A stretch of 57,509 bases of DNA, from assembly GCA_000961765.1 (NCBI GenBank), contig LADT01000075.1, positions 1 to 57,509 on the forward strand, written 5' to 3'. The position numbers and the translations under genes are program-made. The notes beneath the pieces were generated by a model. That model saw only the letters and a list, made by a program, of their open reading frames with translations, was not told the DNA's origin and made no database searches. Of this stretch, positions 26,432 to 34,297 are shown piece by piece; the stretch's first letter is position 1; the number at the start of each line of letters is the position of its first letter. Origin of the DNA: Clostridiaceae bacterium BRH_c20a. Lineage in GTDB: Bacteria > Bacillota > Peptococcia > Peptococcales > BICA1-8.

Positions 26432-27500
26432 GGTATCGCATAGGAGCTATGATATTAAAATAGGTAACAATATTTTAGCGGATTTCCCACACCAGCTAAA
26501 TGAGATTGTTCAGGGGCGTCAGATAATTATAGTCAGTAACAGCATCGTATATGGTTATTATGGTCAGCAGGTTAAGGAAGGCTTAATTGCACAGGGTTTT
26601 GATGTTTTGGTCTATCTAGTGCCTGATGGTGAAGAATATAAAACCTGGCAGGAAGCAGAGAATATTTTAACTATACTATTAGAGGCAGGTTTTAATCGGG
26701 ATGCAGTAATTGCAGCTTTAGGAGGCGGAGTAATAGGAGATCTGGCCGGCTTCGCGGCTAGTATATATCAGCGGGGAATTGATCTGGTACAGTTACCTAC
26801 TACTTTATTAGCTCAGGTGGATAGCAGTGTGGGCGGAAAGGTCGCAGTAAACCATCCTTTGGGTAAAAATATGATTGGGGCTTTTCACCAGCCATTGGGA
26901 GTATGGACTGACTTAAAGGCTTTAAATACTCTACCTGAAAGAGAATGGATTGCTGGCTTGGCAGAGGTAGTAAAGTATGGAGCAATCTGGGATGAGGAAT
27001 TTTTTGCCTATCTAGAAGAGAATGTTCAACATATAAAAAACAGAGATTTGGATGTAGTACGGGAGATAATTGGCCGTTCTTGCCAAATAAAGGCGGAAAT
27101 TGTAGGACAGGATGAAAAAGAGCAGGGTATCAGAGCTATGCTAAATTTCGGTCATACTATCGGTCATGCTTTGGAAAAGGTTACAGAATATAAGATTTAC
27201 CGCCATGGAGAAGCGGTAGCTATAGGAATGGTTTATGCGGCAAAAATTGCTGTTTATATTGAAATGTGTTCTGTGCAAATTGTTGAGAAGTTAGAGATTC
27301 TCTTGAGAAAGTTAGGTTTACCTGTTGAGATGCCTGATGTTTCAATGGATTTAATTCTAGAAAGTCTATACCTTGATAAAAAGGTAAGAAAAAAGGAACT
27401 TGTTTTTGTACTGCCGCGAAAAATAGGACAGGTAGAAATTATAAGAGGCATAACTCCACAAACTATAAAAGACTGCTTGGATAGACCAAGGAACATATGA
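26403..27500 (+). CDS. aroB: 3-dehydroquinate synthase
   Basis: 365 residues. GGGVIGDLAGFAASIYQRG, PTTLLAQVDSSVGGKVAVN and GHTIGHALE (metal-binding histidines) are diagnostic. It cyclises DAHP with NAD and a divalent metal. The start lies inside aroK, behind AAAGGGGAATGG. It is followed by 70 bases of TAGAATG/CATAGACTATAG repeats before aroH. Confidence 0.94.
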   Translation: MPQVLTIKVKVSHRSYDIKIGNNILADFPHQLNEIVQGRQIIIVSNSIVYGYYGQQVKEGLIAQGFDVLVYLVPDGEEYKTWQEAENILTILLEAGFNRDAVIAALGGGVIGDLAGFAASIYQRGIDLVQLPTTLLAQVDSSVGGKVAVNHPLGKNMIGAFHQPLGVWTDLKALNTLPEREWIAGLAEVVKYGAIWDEEFFAYLEENVQHIKNRDLDVVREIIGRSCQIKAEIVGQDEKEQGIRAMLNFGHTIGHALEKVTEYKIYRHGEAVAIGMVYAAKIAVYIEMCSVQIVEKLEILLRKLGLPVEMPDVSMDLILESLYLDKKVRKKELVFVLPRKIGQVEIIRGITPQTIKDCLDRPRNI

Positions 27501-27570
27501 ATGTAGAATGTAAAATAGACCATAGACTATAGTCGAATGACGAAAAACGCAAGACGAAAGGAGAATTTAT

Positions 27571-27924
27571 ATTATTAAGGGTATAAGAGGGGCAATTGAT
27601 GTTAAGGATGATGAGCCGAATGCAATATATAGTGCAACAAAGACGCTTTTAAAAGAGATGATTAAGGCTAATAGCATCGAGCCTGCAGATATTATTTGCA
27701 TTTTTTTTACTGCTACTGGCGATTTAAAATCAGCCTATCCTGCGGAGGCTGCTCGAGATATGGGGCTGACTATGTCGCCGATGATGTGCCTGCAGGAAAT
27801 GGATGTTAATGGGTCGCTGCCACGATGCATTAGGGTATTAATACAAGTAGAAAGGGTCACAGAAAAGGAAATAAAGCATGTTTATTTAGGAGAGGCCAAA
27901 AGGCTAAGGCCTGATATAGTGTGA
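27571..27924 (+). CDS. aroH: Chorismate mutase, AroH class (ATT start)
   Basis: 117 residues from ATT 27571. It aligns by eye with Bacillus AroH: IKGIRGAIDV at the N-terminus (catalytic Arg), CLQEMDVNGSLPRCIRV (Cys, Glu, Arg) and HVYLGEAKRLRPD (Tyr). It converts chorismate to prephenate, feeding pheA and tyrA. The first ATG in frame, 27658, would delete the first 29 residues including GIRGA. No ATG/GTG/TTG occurs upstream as far as the stop at 27538, while AAAGGAG ends seven bases before the ATT. An ATT start or an error must be assumed. Confidence 0.87.
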   Translation: MIKGIRGAIDVKDDEPNAIYSATKTLLKEMIKANSIEPADIICIFFTATGDLKSAYPAEAARDMGLTMSPMMCLQEMDVNGSLPRCIRVLIQVERVTEKEIKHVYLGEAKRLRPDIV

Positions 27925-27956
27925 AAAATCCGGAGCAATAGCTACCGGATTTTTTT
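27924..27956. terminator. Bidirectional terminator at end of aro cluster
   Basis: AAAAATCCGG and CCGGATTTTTTT with extra AGC/GCT pairing in the loop; serves aroH and the convergent DUF2062 gene. Confidence 0.9.
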
Positions 27957-28419
27957 ATAAGTATTTTTTTACGAAGTTCAGGGCTGGGTTTCTGTATTTT
28001 TTTAAAAACAGAAAGCCTAAAAACCAAAGAATAATTAGACCTAAGAAAGTATTAAGTATTCCGCCAATAATAAAGGCTTTGCCAATTTCCAATAGGCGGG
28101 AAAATTTTAGAGTTGTTAAGTCTCTAATAGCAAGTAAGATCTCCGGAGTAGTTTGTCGTAGTATTAGATCACCGGTGAGGAAATTTAGATAAAACATAAC
28201 AGGTACAAGTGGCATAGTTAAGGCCCAGGCCAGAGAACTTGCCATACAGCTTGTGCGGGTTAGTTTAGCTAAAAAAAGGGCTAGAGGCAGGCCAAAGCCG
28301 GAAGTCAAGTGAAAATGTACTACAGTACCACAGGCAAATCCTCCTGCCGCCGAAAAAGGACTAGTGGCAATACGAAAAAATCTTAGAAGATAATATTTTG
28401 CCATCCTTCTATAAGTCAT
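27955..28419 (-). CDS. DUF2062 membrane protein
   Basis: 154 residues. An N-terminal amphipathic stretch precedes SPFSAAGGFACGTVVHF, a hydrophobic region with PLALFLAKLTR, and a C-terminal membrane pair; the layout fits DUF2062, whose members are small membrane proteins of unknown function. GGAGGAATAAA precedes the ATG. The 260 bases from here to the next gene are AT-rich and show no clear gene. Confidence 0.75.
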   Translation of the reverse strand: MTYRRMAKYYLLRFFRIATSPFSAAGGFACGTVVHFHLTSGFGLPLALFLAKLTRTSCMASSLAWALTMPLVPVMFYLNFLTGDLILRQTTPEILLAIRDLTTLKFSRLLEIGKAFIIGGILNTFLGLIILWFLGFLFLKKYRNPALNFVKKYL

Positions 28420-28682
28420 TTTATTCCTCCACTCGACTTGTGATGATAATTAAGCTAAAAAATCACATAGATTATATTATTATACCATATAAAAAGAAAA
28501 GACAATTGAGTATTAATTCTCTTTTAAAGGAAAGGATATTCTTAAGCGAAGGCAAATATGACAGTTATAAAAAATTGGGCGAAAAATAATTATATATTTA
28601 GTTGCGTAAACAAAAAGTTATTTAAAAATTGCATATGTTTTACAGGGCAAGGGAAATATAATTTTACAGGAGGTGACTGAAA

Positions 28683-28946
28683 TTGAAACAAAAAGATAGG
28701 CCCGTTAATTTCCCGCATGAACTGGCAACTGTTATTGAAGATGGCAATAAGCACGGTGTTAACGATGAACTAATGGTTAAGGGAATGATTAGTGTAGGTA
28801 ATTTAATGGCCAAATTTGTTAAACCTGATACGCCTGAGGAAGCATTGATGAGTGAAATGTGGGAAATAGCATCAGCAGATGAGAAGAACATTATGGCAAA
28901 TCTGGTATTAAAAATAGGGAAAAGGCGACTACAAGGCCAACATTAA
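28683..28946 (+). CDS. DUF3243-like small protein
   Basis: 87 residues, soluble and helical. The pattern (GNKHGVNDELMVKGMISVGNLMAKFV, then EALMSEMWEIASADEKNIMANLVLKIG) fits the DUF3243 family found in spore-forming Firmicutes (Bacillus YmfJ type); function unknown. TTG start with AGGAGG nine bases upstream. Monocistronic with its own terminator. Confidence 0.75.
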   Translation: MKQKDRPVNFPHELATVIEDGNKHGVNDELMVKGMISVGNLMAKFVKPDTPEEALMSEMWEIASADEKNIMANLVLKIGKRRLQGQH

Positions 28947-28972
28947 AAAAAAACTAATTGCAAGTATTTCCC

Positions 28973-29017
28973 ACAAAAAGACCTAAACCTTCAAAGTGGA
29001 GGCTTGGGTCTTTTTGT
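28973..29017 (+). terminator. Intrinsic terminator
   Basis: An 11-base outer stem (ACAAAAAGACC with GGTCTTTTTGT) extended by inner imperfect pairing; T-run included in the arm. Confidence 0.85.
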
Positions 29018-29117
29018 CGACTTTTAGAAAATTAGCAGGATTTATCATGTGAAAAATTGAATTAGATTAACGGTCTTAAGAATAAGTTTTAAACCATTTT
29101 GCGGGAGGTCCAAATAA

Positions 29118-30023
29118 ATGAAATCATTTAAAGAAATTCAAGAGAAAGTACTTAGTATGCAGGAACAAAAATATATTGCTGTAGCCGTAGCTCAAGATGA
29201 AGAAGTGCTTAAAGCTATTAAAGGTGCTAGAGAGTTAGGATTAGCAGAGCCCATTCTAGTTGGAGACGAAAAAGCTATAAGAGAAGCAGCCCATAATGTA
29301 GGATTTAATCTTAATGGTGTAAGAATTGAGCATGAAACCCAGGCTGATTTGGCTGCAAGAAAAGCAGTAGCCTTAGTTAGCTCCGGACAGGCAAATATTG
29401 TTATGAAGGGGTTAGTGGGTACATCACCATTTTTAAAGGCTATTTTAGATAAAGAGATAGGCCTAAGGACTGACAGAATACTAAGTCATGTAGCAGTTTT
29501 TGAAAGTCCTAGTTATGAAAAGCTATTGGTGCTTACTGATGCAGCAATGAATATAGCCCCCGGGTTAAATGAAAAGGTCAAAATAATTAATAATGCCTTA
29601 GTGGTTACCCAGGCCTTGGGTATTGAAATTGCAAAAGTTGCTCCAGTTTGCGCAGTAGAAACTGTAAATCCTGATATGCCGGCAACCGTAGATGCTGCCA
29701 TATTAACCTTAATGAGCCAGAGGGGACAAATTAAAGGAACAATAATTGACGGTCCACTAGCTTTAGATAATGCGGTATCACTAGAGGCAGCTCGGCACAA
29801 GGGGATCAAGAGCCCTGTAGCTGGTAATGCCGACATAATATTGTGTCCCGATATTGAAGCAGGTAATATGACTTATAAGGCAATAATATATTTAGGTAAG
29901 GCTGAGGTAGCGGGGGTCATTATAGGTGCTAAAGCACCGATAGTCTTAACATCTAGAGCAGATACATATATTTCAAAGCTAAATTCTATCGCTTTAAGTC
30001 TATTAGCTTGCAAAACTTGCTAG
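29118..30023 (+). CDS. ptb: Phosphate butyryltransferase
   Basis: 301 residues of the phosphotransacetylase/Ptb family. It converts butyryl-CoA (or a branched acyl-CoA) and phosphate to acyl-phosphate. Blocks include IVMKGLVGTSPFLKAILDKE, LTDAAMNIAPGL and GPLALDNAVSLEAARHKGI. With the following kinase it makes ATP by substrate-level phosphorylation. No crotonase or acyl-CoA dehydrogenase genes are nearby, so the acyl-CoA source is elsewhere. GCGGGAGG precedes the ATG. Confidence 0.92.
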   Translation: MKSFKEIQEKVLSMQEQKYIAVAVAQDEEVLKAIKGARELGLAEPILVGDEKAIREAAHNVGFNLNGVRIEHETQADLAARKAVALVSSGQANIVMKGLVGTSPFLKAILDKEIGLRTDRILSHVAVFESPSYEKLLVLTDAAMNIAPGLNEKVKIINNALVVTQALGIEIAKVAPVCAVETVNPDMPATVDAAILTLMSQRGQIKGTIIDGPLALDNAVSLEAARHKGIKSPVAGNADIILCPDIEAGNMTYKAIIYLGKAEVAGVIIGAKAPIVLTSRADTYISKLNSIALSLLACKTC

Positions 30024-30050
30024 TTTTTCATAGAATACGGAGGAATTATT

Positions 30051-31121
30051 ATGCAGATATATAGAATATTGGTCATTAACCCTGGGTCCACTTCTACTAA
30101 AATAGCAGTTTATGAAAATGAAAGTGTTCTTGTTGAGGCTGCTTTGCGTCATAGTAATGAGGAACTAGAGGTGTATGATAGGATTGCTGACCAATTTCAG
30201 TTTAGGAAAGACCTAATAATTGGTGAATTACAAAAAAATAATATTCCTATCCAAAGCCTGAACTGTGTAGTAGGGAGGGGTGGCCTTTTAAAACCTATTT
30301 CCGGTGGGACATATGGAGTAAACTCTCAAATGCTAGAGGACCTAAAAAATGCAAAAAATGAACATGCCTGTAACTTGGGGGCTTTAATAGCCTCGGAAAT
30401 TGCTGTAAGTATTCAGGTGCCCGCCTTTATTGTTGACCCTGTAGTTGTTGATGAGCTGGCACCAATAGCACGTATTACAGGAATGCCGGAAATAGAACGC
30501 AAGAGTATCTTCCATGCTCTAAACCAAAAGGCTGTTGCCCGCTTGGTTGCCCAAGAATTAGGTAAAGCATATCAAGAATGCAATCTAATTATTGCACATA
30601 TTGGTGGGGGCATATCTGTGGGGGCACATATGAAGGGGCGGGTTGTAGATGTAAACAATGCGTTGAATGGTGAAGGGCCTTTTTCACCTGAACGTTCAGG
30701 TGGTGTACCGATAGGTGATTTGGTTAAAATCTGCCTAAATGGATCGAAAACAGAGGAAGAGATTTATAGGAGTATAGTAGGGCATGGCGGCTTGATGGCT
30801 TATTTAGGTACTAATGATGCCGTGGAAGTAGAAAAAATGATAACTCAAGGTAATCAGCAAGCCCGATTGGTTTATGAGGCAATGGCTTACCAAATTGCTA
30901 AAGAAATAGGAAGCTGTGCTGCTGTTTTAAAAGGACAGCTTGATTCCATAGTCCTTACCGGTGGGATTGCTTACTCTAAAATATTTACAGATTGGATTAG
31001 AGAGAGGGTAGAATTCTTGGGCCCTGTGGTAGTTTACCCAGGTGAAGGCGAAATGGAAGCACTTGCTTCAGGTGGATTAAGAGTAATAAAGGGTGAGGAA
31101 ATTCCGAAGGAATATCTGTGA
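30051..31121 (+). CDS. buk: Butyrate kinase
   Basis: 356 residues of the acetokinase superfamily: LVINPGSTSTKIAVY at residues 7-21, VVGRGGLLKPISGGTYGVN, IAHIGGGISVGAH, and FSPERSGGVP. It transfers phosphate from butyryl-phosphate to ADP. It lies 27 bases after ptb with an SD GGAGG, the usual ptb-buk operon. Substrate preference (butyrate, isobutyrate or other) is not decidable. Confidence 0.93.
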   Translation: MQIYRILVINPGSTSTKIAVYENESVLVEAALRHSNEELEVYDRIADQFQFRKDLIIGELQKNNIPIQSLNCVVGRGGLLKPISGGTYGVNSQMLEDLKNAKNEHACNLGALIASEIAVSIQVPAFIVDPVVVDELAPIARITGMPEIERKSIFHALNQKAVARLVAQELGKAYQECNLIIAHIGGGISVGAHMKGRVVDVNNALNGEGPFSPERSGGVPIGDLVKICLNGSKTEEEIYRSIVGHGGLMAYLGTNDAVEVEKMITQGNQQARLVYEAMAYQIAKEIGSCAAVLKGQLDSIVLTGGIAYSKIFTDWIRERVEFLGPVVVYPGEGEMEALASGGLRVIKGEEIPKEYL

Positions 31122-31126
31122 ACATA

Positions 31127-31240
31127 AGGTTGAGGTTAAGGCTAAGGCTAAGGCTGGCTGAGATAGATTAGAGATTACGGAAGTTTGCTTTCTCAACCTT
31201 AACCTAGCGAATAAATGAGCGAAATCTTAACCTTGGTTTC
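31127..31240 (+). repeat. Family A intergenic repeat, copy 4
   Basis: GGTTGAGGTTAAGGCTAAGG units, a diverged middle, then CTCAACCTTAACCTAGCGAA and GAGCGAAATCTTAACCTTGG. The two halves are inverted with respect to each other. GTAGCACTGTAGCAC follows before the terminator. Confidence 0.7.
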
Positions 31241-31258
31241 CCTGTAGCACTGTAGCAC

Positions 31259-31286
31259 AAAAAAACCTGCTGAGCAGGTTTTTTTA
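31259..31286. terminator. Bidirectional terminator
   Basis: A-run, CCTGC, TGA loop, GCAGG, T-run; terminates buk and the convergent small gene. Confidence 0.9.
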
Positions 31287-31472
31287 CATATACCATTTAA
31301 TAGCTAGAATAATAACCCCCCCAGCTAGAGAAATATTTGCTATCTTATTAAAATAGCGGTAAGTTTTTTTCCGTTCTTCAATAGGTTTATCTTTTTTGCC
31401 TGCTAAAAGAAATAAACCATAAGCTTTTAGGATAACGGAAGTAATTACTAAGACATAAGCAACTCCAAGCAC
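31284..31472 (-). CDS. Small membrane protein, unknown
   Basis: 62 residues with two hydrophobic helices (VAYVLVITSVILKAYGLFLL and ISLAGGVIILAIKWYM) separated by a charged loop GKKDKPIEERKK. GTG start behind GAGGGGGG. It has a terminator of its own, supporting a real gene. No family recognised. Confidence 0.6.
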   Translation of the reverse strand: MLGVAYVLVITSVILKAYGLFLLAGKKDKPIEERKKTYRYFNKIANISLAGGVIILAIKWYM

Positions 31473-31565
31473 ATTTGCGCCCCCCTCTTTTTAATTTTAT
31501 ACCTCTAAATGGTACATAATAATTATAAAGCAAATTACTAAATTTAACATCATGGGAGTGGTTTT

Positions 31566-32279
31566 ATGCTGGAATTAGTAATTAGAACTATAATTATTTA
31601 CTTTTTACTTATTATTTTTATGCGTATAATGGGTAAAAGGGAGATGGGGCAGCTATCTGCCATAGATTTTGTGGTAGCCATAGTAATTGCAGAATTAGCC
31701 GCTATTCCTTTAAGTGACTTAAGAATACCTTTAATTCGGGGGATTTTACCTATAGCTATTCTGACATTAGCCCAGATTAGCCTTTCGCTATTGTGTTTAA
31801 AGAGTAATGCATTCAGGAGAATAATATATGGAATTCCAAATATTTTGATCGCCAATGGAAAAATCCAGCAAAATGAAATGCGCAAAGCACGATATAATAT
31901 CGATGATCTATTAACTCAGTTGCGGGAGCGAGATGTATTTAATATTGCCGATGTAGAATTTGCAGTTTTAGAAACATCAGGTCAGCTTACGGTATCTTTA
32001 AAGCCCCAAAAAAAACCATTATGTGCTGATGCATTGCAAATAAGGACCGATTATGACGGGCTTCCCTTGACCTTAATTGACGATGAAGAAATTAATGTTA
32101 AAGGTTTAGAGGATGCTAATCTAAGCATAGATTGGCTTGATAAAGAATTGAAAAAGCGAAATATCAATTCTTTTCAAGAGGTTTTTTATGCTAGCTTGAG
32201 CTCTAATGGTGATATATATTTGGTGGAAAGAGAGGATAAGACTAAGCGAAATCATAAAAAGGAAAAAAAACTTCATTAG
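31566..32279 (+). CDS. DUF421 (YetF-type) membrane protein
   Basis: 237 residues. Three N-terminal membrane helices containing RIMGKREMGQLSAIDFVVAI, a family hallmark, precede a soluble domain with RRIIYGIPNILIANGKI and DLLTQLRERDVFNIADVEFAVLE. DUF421 proteins occur widely in sporeformers; some affect spore or envelope properties, but the biochemical role is unknown. The ATG lies after GGGAGTGG. Confidence 0.87.
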   Translation: MLELVIRTIIIYFLLIIFMRIMGKREMGQLSAIDFVVAIVIAELAAIPLSDLRIPLIRGILPIAILTLAQISLSLLCLKSNAFRRIIYGIPNILIANGKIQQNEMRKARYNIDDLLTQLRERDVFNIADVEFAVLETSGQLTVSLKPQKKPLCADALQIRTDYDGLPLTLIDDEEINVKGLEDANLSIDWLDKELKKRNINSFQEVFYASLSSNGDIYLVEREDKTKRNHKKEKKLH

Positions 32280-32431
32280 ATAAAATAATGTTTTTGTATT
32301 TATGTGGAACGAAAATAGAATTATTGACGTCTATAATAATGAAAAGAAACCTTAATAAAAAATGCAGGAAAAAAATGGATAATGGCGAATTAAGGTTTAG
32401 GACAAACAATACAATTTTTGGAGGGAGAAAG

Positions 32432-32998
32432 ATGAAAAAAATTTTGGCGATACTTTTAGTCATATTTTTAACAGCAAGTGTTGTCGGTTGTTCGAGTAAA
32501 GAGGGAAATGAAGAGGATAACAGTAATGCTAAAGAGGAATTAAATATAGAGGAAATACAAGAACCTGAAGAGAGTGTAGTTACTCTTTACTTTGGGACTA
32601 AAGACGGTTATTTGCGTAAAGAACCCCGCTCAATTAGTGGAGAACCTAGTGCAGAGAATGGTCAACTTTTAATAGGGGAGCTAATCAAGGGTTCTCAGTC
32701 CCTGGATGATACCTTAAATGTAATACCCGAGGGTACTAAACTGTTAGCCTATAAATTTGATGCCGAAACAGGTTTGGCAACAGTGGACTTTTCTGAGAAT
32801 ATTCATGGTGCAGTCGGTTCTATGGGGGAAATCTTAGCGGTATATGCTGTTGTTAACACCCTCACTGAGTTACCTGATGTAACAAAAGTACAGTTTTTAG
32901 TTGAGGGTAAAGAAGTAGAATCACTTAGCGGTCATATTTATTTAGGGGAACCTATTGAAAGGGATTTGCAGTTTTTGGAAGGAAATTTGTTAAAATAA
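32432..32998 (+). CDS. GerMN-domain lipoprotein
   Basis: 188 residues. Signal peptide with lipobox VVGC, a Glu/Asn-rich linker, then a GerMN domain (VVTLYFGTKDGYLRKEPRSI, GTKLLAYKFDAETGLATVDFS, YAVVNTLTELPDVTKVQFLVEG). GerM of Bacillus is needed for normal sporulation and germination and supports an outer-membrane-like channel ring. The frame extends 48 codons further upstream, but GGAGGGAGAAAG and a typical signal peptide fix the start at 32432. A paralogue is at 54141. Confidence 0.87.
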   Translation: MKKILAILLVIFLTASVVGCSSKEGNEEDNSNAKEELNIEEIQEPEESVVTLYFGTKDGYLRKEPRSISGEPSAENGQLLIGELIKGSQSLDDTLNVIPEGTKLLAYKFDAETGLATVDFSENIHGAVGSMGEILAVYAVVNTLTELPDVTKVQFLVEGKEVESLSGHIYLGEPIERDLQFLEGNLLK

Positions 32999-33022
32999 AG
33001 GGATTATAACAAGTATCAAAAT

Positions 33023-33069
33023 ATCCCATCTGCTGTATACTAAGAAAAAACACTAGGTGGGATTTTTTT
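33023..33069 (+). terminator. Terminator-like hairpin overlapping next start
   Basis: ATCCCATC pairs with GGTGGGAT across a 25-base loop and is followed by seven Ts. The T-run runs into the TTG start of the next gene and the right arm contains its SD. Confidence 0.5.
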
Positions 33070-33328
33070 GGATTTTAGTCGGGTATGTGAGGAAACAAAA
33101 GAACCATTTTTCACAGTCAAACATAAGTTTCTATGTATTCCACGGGCTGATTATGAGAGTGTTCTTAGGTCATTTTTAGACCCCTACACCGAAGAAGGTG
33201 CACAGGAATTTATCAGTCTATACCTAGCTTATAAAAATGATCCGGGTATTGTAGGCTTAGTAGGGCTAGAGCAAAGGGTTGATGAAGTACTAATTGATGC
33301 AGCAGTAAGATATGATAATGAGGAGTGA
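33068..33328 (+). CDS. Hypothetical protein, 86 residues
   Basis: No family recognised. Soluble, acidic, with motifs HKFLCIPRADYESVLRSFLDPY and EFISLYLAYKNDPGIVG. TTG start after AGGTGGG. Its TGA lies five bases before the ATG of the next gene and contains that gene's SD region, so the two are probably coupled. Translation may be affected by the hairpin at 33023-33069. Confidence 0.6.
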   Translation: MDFSRVCEETKEPFFTVKHKFLCIPRADYESVLRSFLDPYTEEGAQEFISLYLAYKNDPGIVGLVGLEQRVDEVLIDAAVRYDNEE

Positions 33329-33333
33329 ACTTG

Positions 33334-33891
33334 ATGCAAAAAATAAAGGACCGAATAACATTAGGAATTGTGGCAGGAATACTTGCTAATGTAGTAAAAC
33401 AGGGTCTGTCTTATTTATTTAAGGAATTAAAGCTAACAAATATTACTGCCCCAGATAAGGCTTCAGCCATGTTTATTCCTAAAAAAAAGACGAAAAAACT
33501 ACTTGGTTCAACTCTGGGAGTGGTAGCTGATTTTTGTATTGCTTGTAAACTAGGAATACTTTTAGTATATATTTTTTCTGCTACAGGTAGAGATAATCAC
33601 CTACTCAAGGGCTGGAGTTTGGGGAGCTCAGCTTGGACTTTAATTTATGGATTTCTAAGTCGGCTAGGAGGAACAGGTTTTTCCATAGTTAGACCTCGTG
33701 ACAGCTTAAGCAACTTTTTTATCCAAGCTGTTTTTGGGTTAGCTGCAGCAGAATTTATTGTTCGTTTAGGGGATGAAAAACTCTTTAAGCCTAGGTATCG
33801 AACTCTCAGTAACCCTGATGAAACTTTTTATGATTCATATATGGAAAAAAATACTGCTAACCAACAAGGTGAGGAATTGTTGACATACTAG
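33334..33891 (+). CDS. Hypothetical membrane protein
   Basis: 185 residues with about four hydrophobic stretches (LGIVAGILANVVKQGLSYLF; LGVVADFCIACKLGILLVYI; WTLIYGFLSRLGG; FFIQAVFGLAAAEFIV). No family recognised with confidence. GTG 33325 is possible, but GAGGAG fits ATG 33334. Coupled to the preceding small gene. Confidence 0.65.
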   Translation: MQKIKDRITLGIVAGILANVVKQGLSYLFKELKLTNITAPDKASAMFIPKKKTKKLLGSTLGVVADFCIACKLGILLVYIFSATGRDNHLLKGWSLGSSAWTLIYGFLSRLGGTGFSIVRPRDSLSNFFIQAVFGLAAAEFIVRLGDEKLFKPRYRTLSNPDETFYDSYMEKNTANQQGEELLTY

Positions 33892-33997
33892 AAATAGTGG
33901 CTAGTGGCTGGCGGGCTAGTTTGCTAGGGAAGCGTGTGATCAGGAAAGGGTAGTTTCCTTAACGTGCGATCGTGCTACCGTAACGCCGATAAAAGGA
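33892..33997. other. Spacer with low-complexity repeats
   Basis: TAGTGGCTAGTGGCTGGCGGG units and a GTGCGATCGTGC stretch; nothing coding. It leads into family B copy 3. Confidence 0.45.
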
Positions 33998-34116
33998 ATT
34001 AGCTATTGGGTTGAGATATTAGGATGCATCCGAGGCAAGTGAAGATTAATGGATGCATCTGCTCAAAGGTCTAGCTTTAGGGATGCATTGGAATAAACTG
34101 CCATTCATCTGATGCC
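33998..34116 (-). repeat. Family B GATGCATC-box element, copy 3 (inverted)
   Basis: On the minus strand it runs GGCATCAGATGAATGGCAGT, CCCTAAAGCTAGACCTTTGA, GCAGATGCATCC, GGATGCATCCTAATATCTCA, AACCCAATAGCTAATT. Order and spacing match copies 1 and 2 in reverse orientation, showing that the element occurs both ways round. Confidence 0.8.
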
Positions 34117-34161
34117 ATTCTATCGAGATACTATGGCCGTATTAATCAGTGTTACGTTATT

Positions 34162-34188
34162 AAAAGTCGCTTTTAGGGCGGCTTTTTT
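34162..34188 (+). terminator. Intrinsic terminator
   Basis: AAAAGTCGC pairs with GCGGCTTTT (one G-T) and is followed by TT. It lies 270 bases after the membrane gene, beyond the repeat. The stretch to 34297 holds CATCTTGCCTCATGCTTCTT-like repeats and no convincing gene. Confidence 0.7.
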
Positions 34189-34297
34189 GGTTTCCTGCAT
34201 CTTGCCTCATGCTTCTTGCTTCCTGAATGCATTTTCCTGCCACCCATTTAATATACATATAAAGTACAAATCATGGCTTAACTGGGTGGTGGGATAG

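Noticed and set aside
27658-27924. aroH starting at ATG 27658
   Set aside because: It would lose the conserved GIRGA segment with a catalytic arginine; the upstream frame is open and preceded by a good SD.
28398-28589. 63-codon open frame on the plus strand upstream of the DUF3243 gene
   Set aside because: It overlaps the 5' end and SD of the minus-strand DUF2062 gene, has no SD and reads as AT-rich noise.
34112-34297. 61-codon open frame with a hydrophobic stretch
   Set aside because: It starts inside a family B repeat, runs through a terminator and low-complexity repeats, and has no SD.
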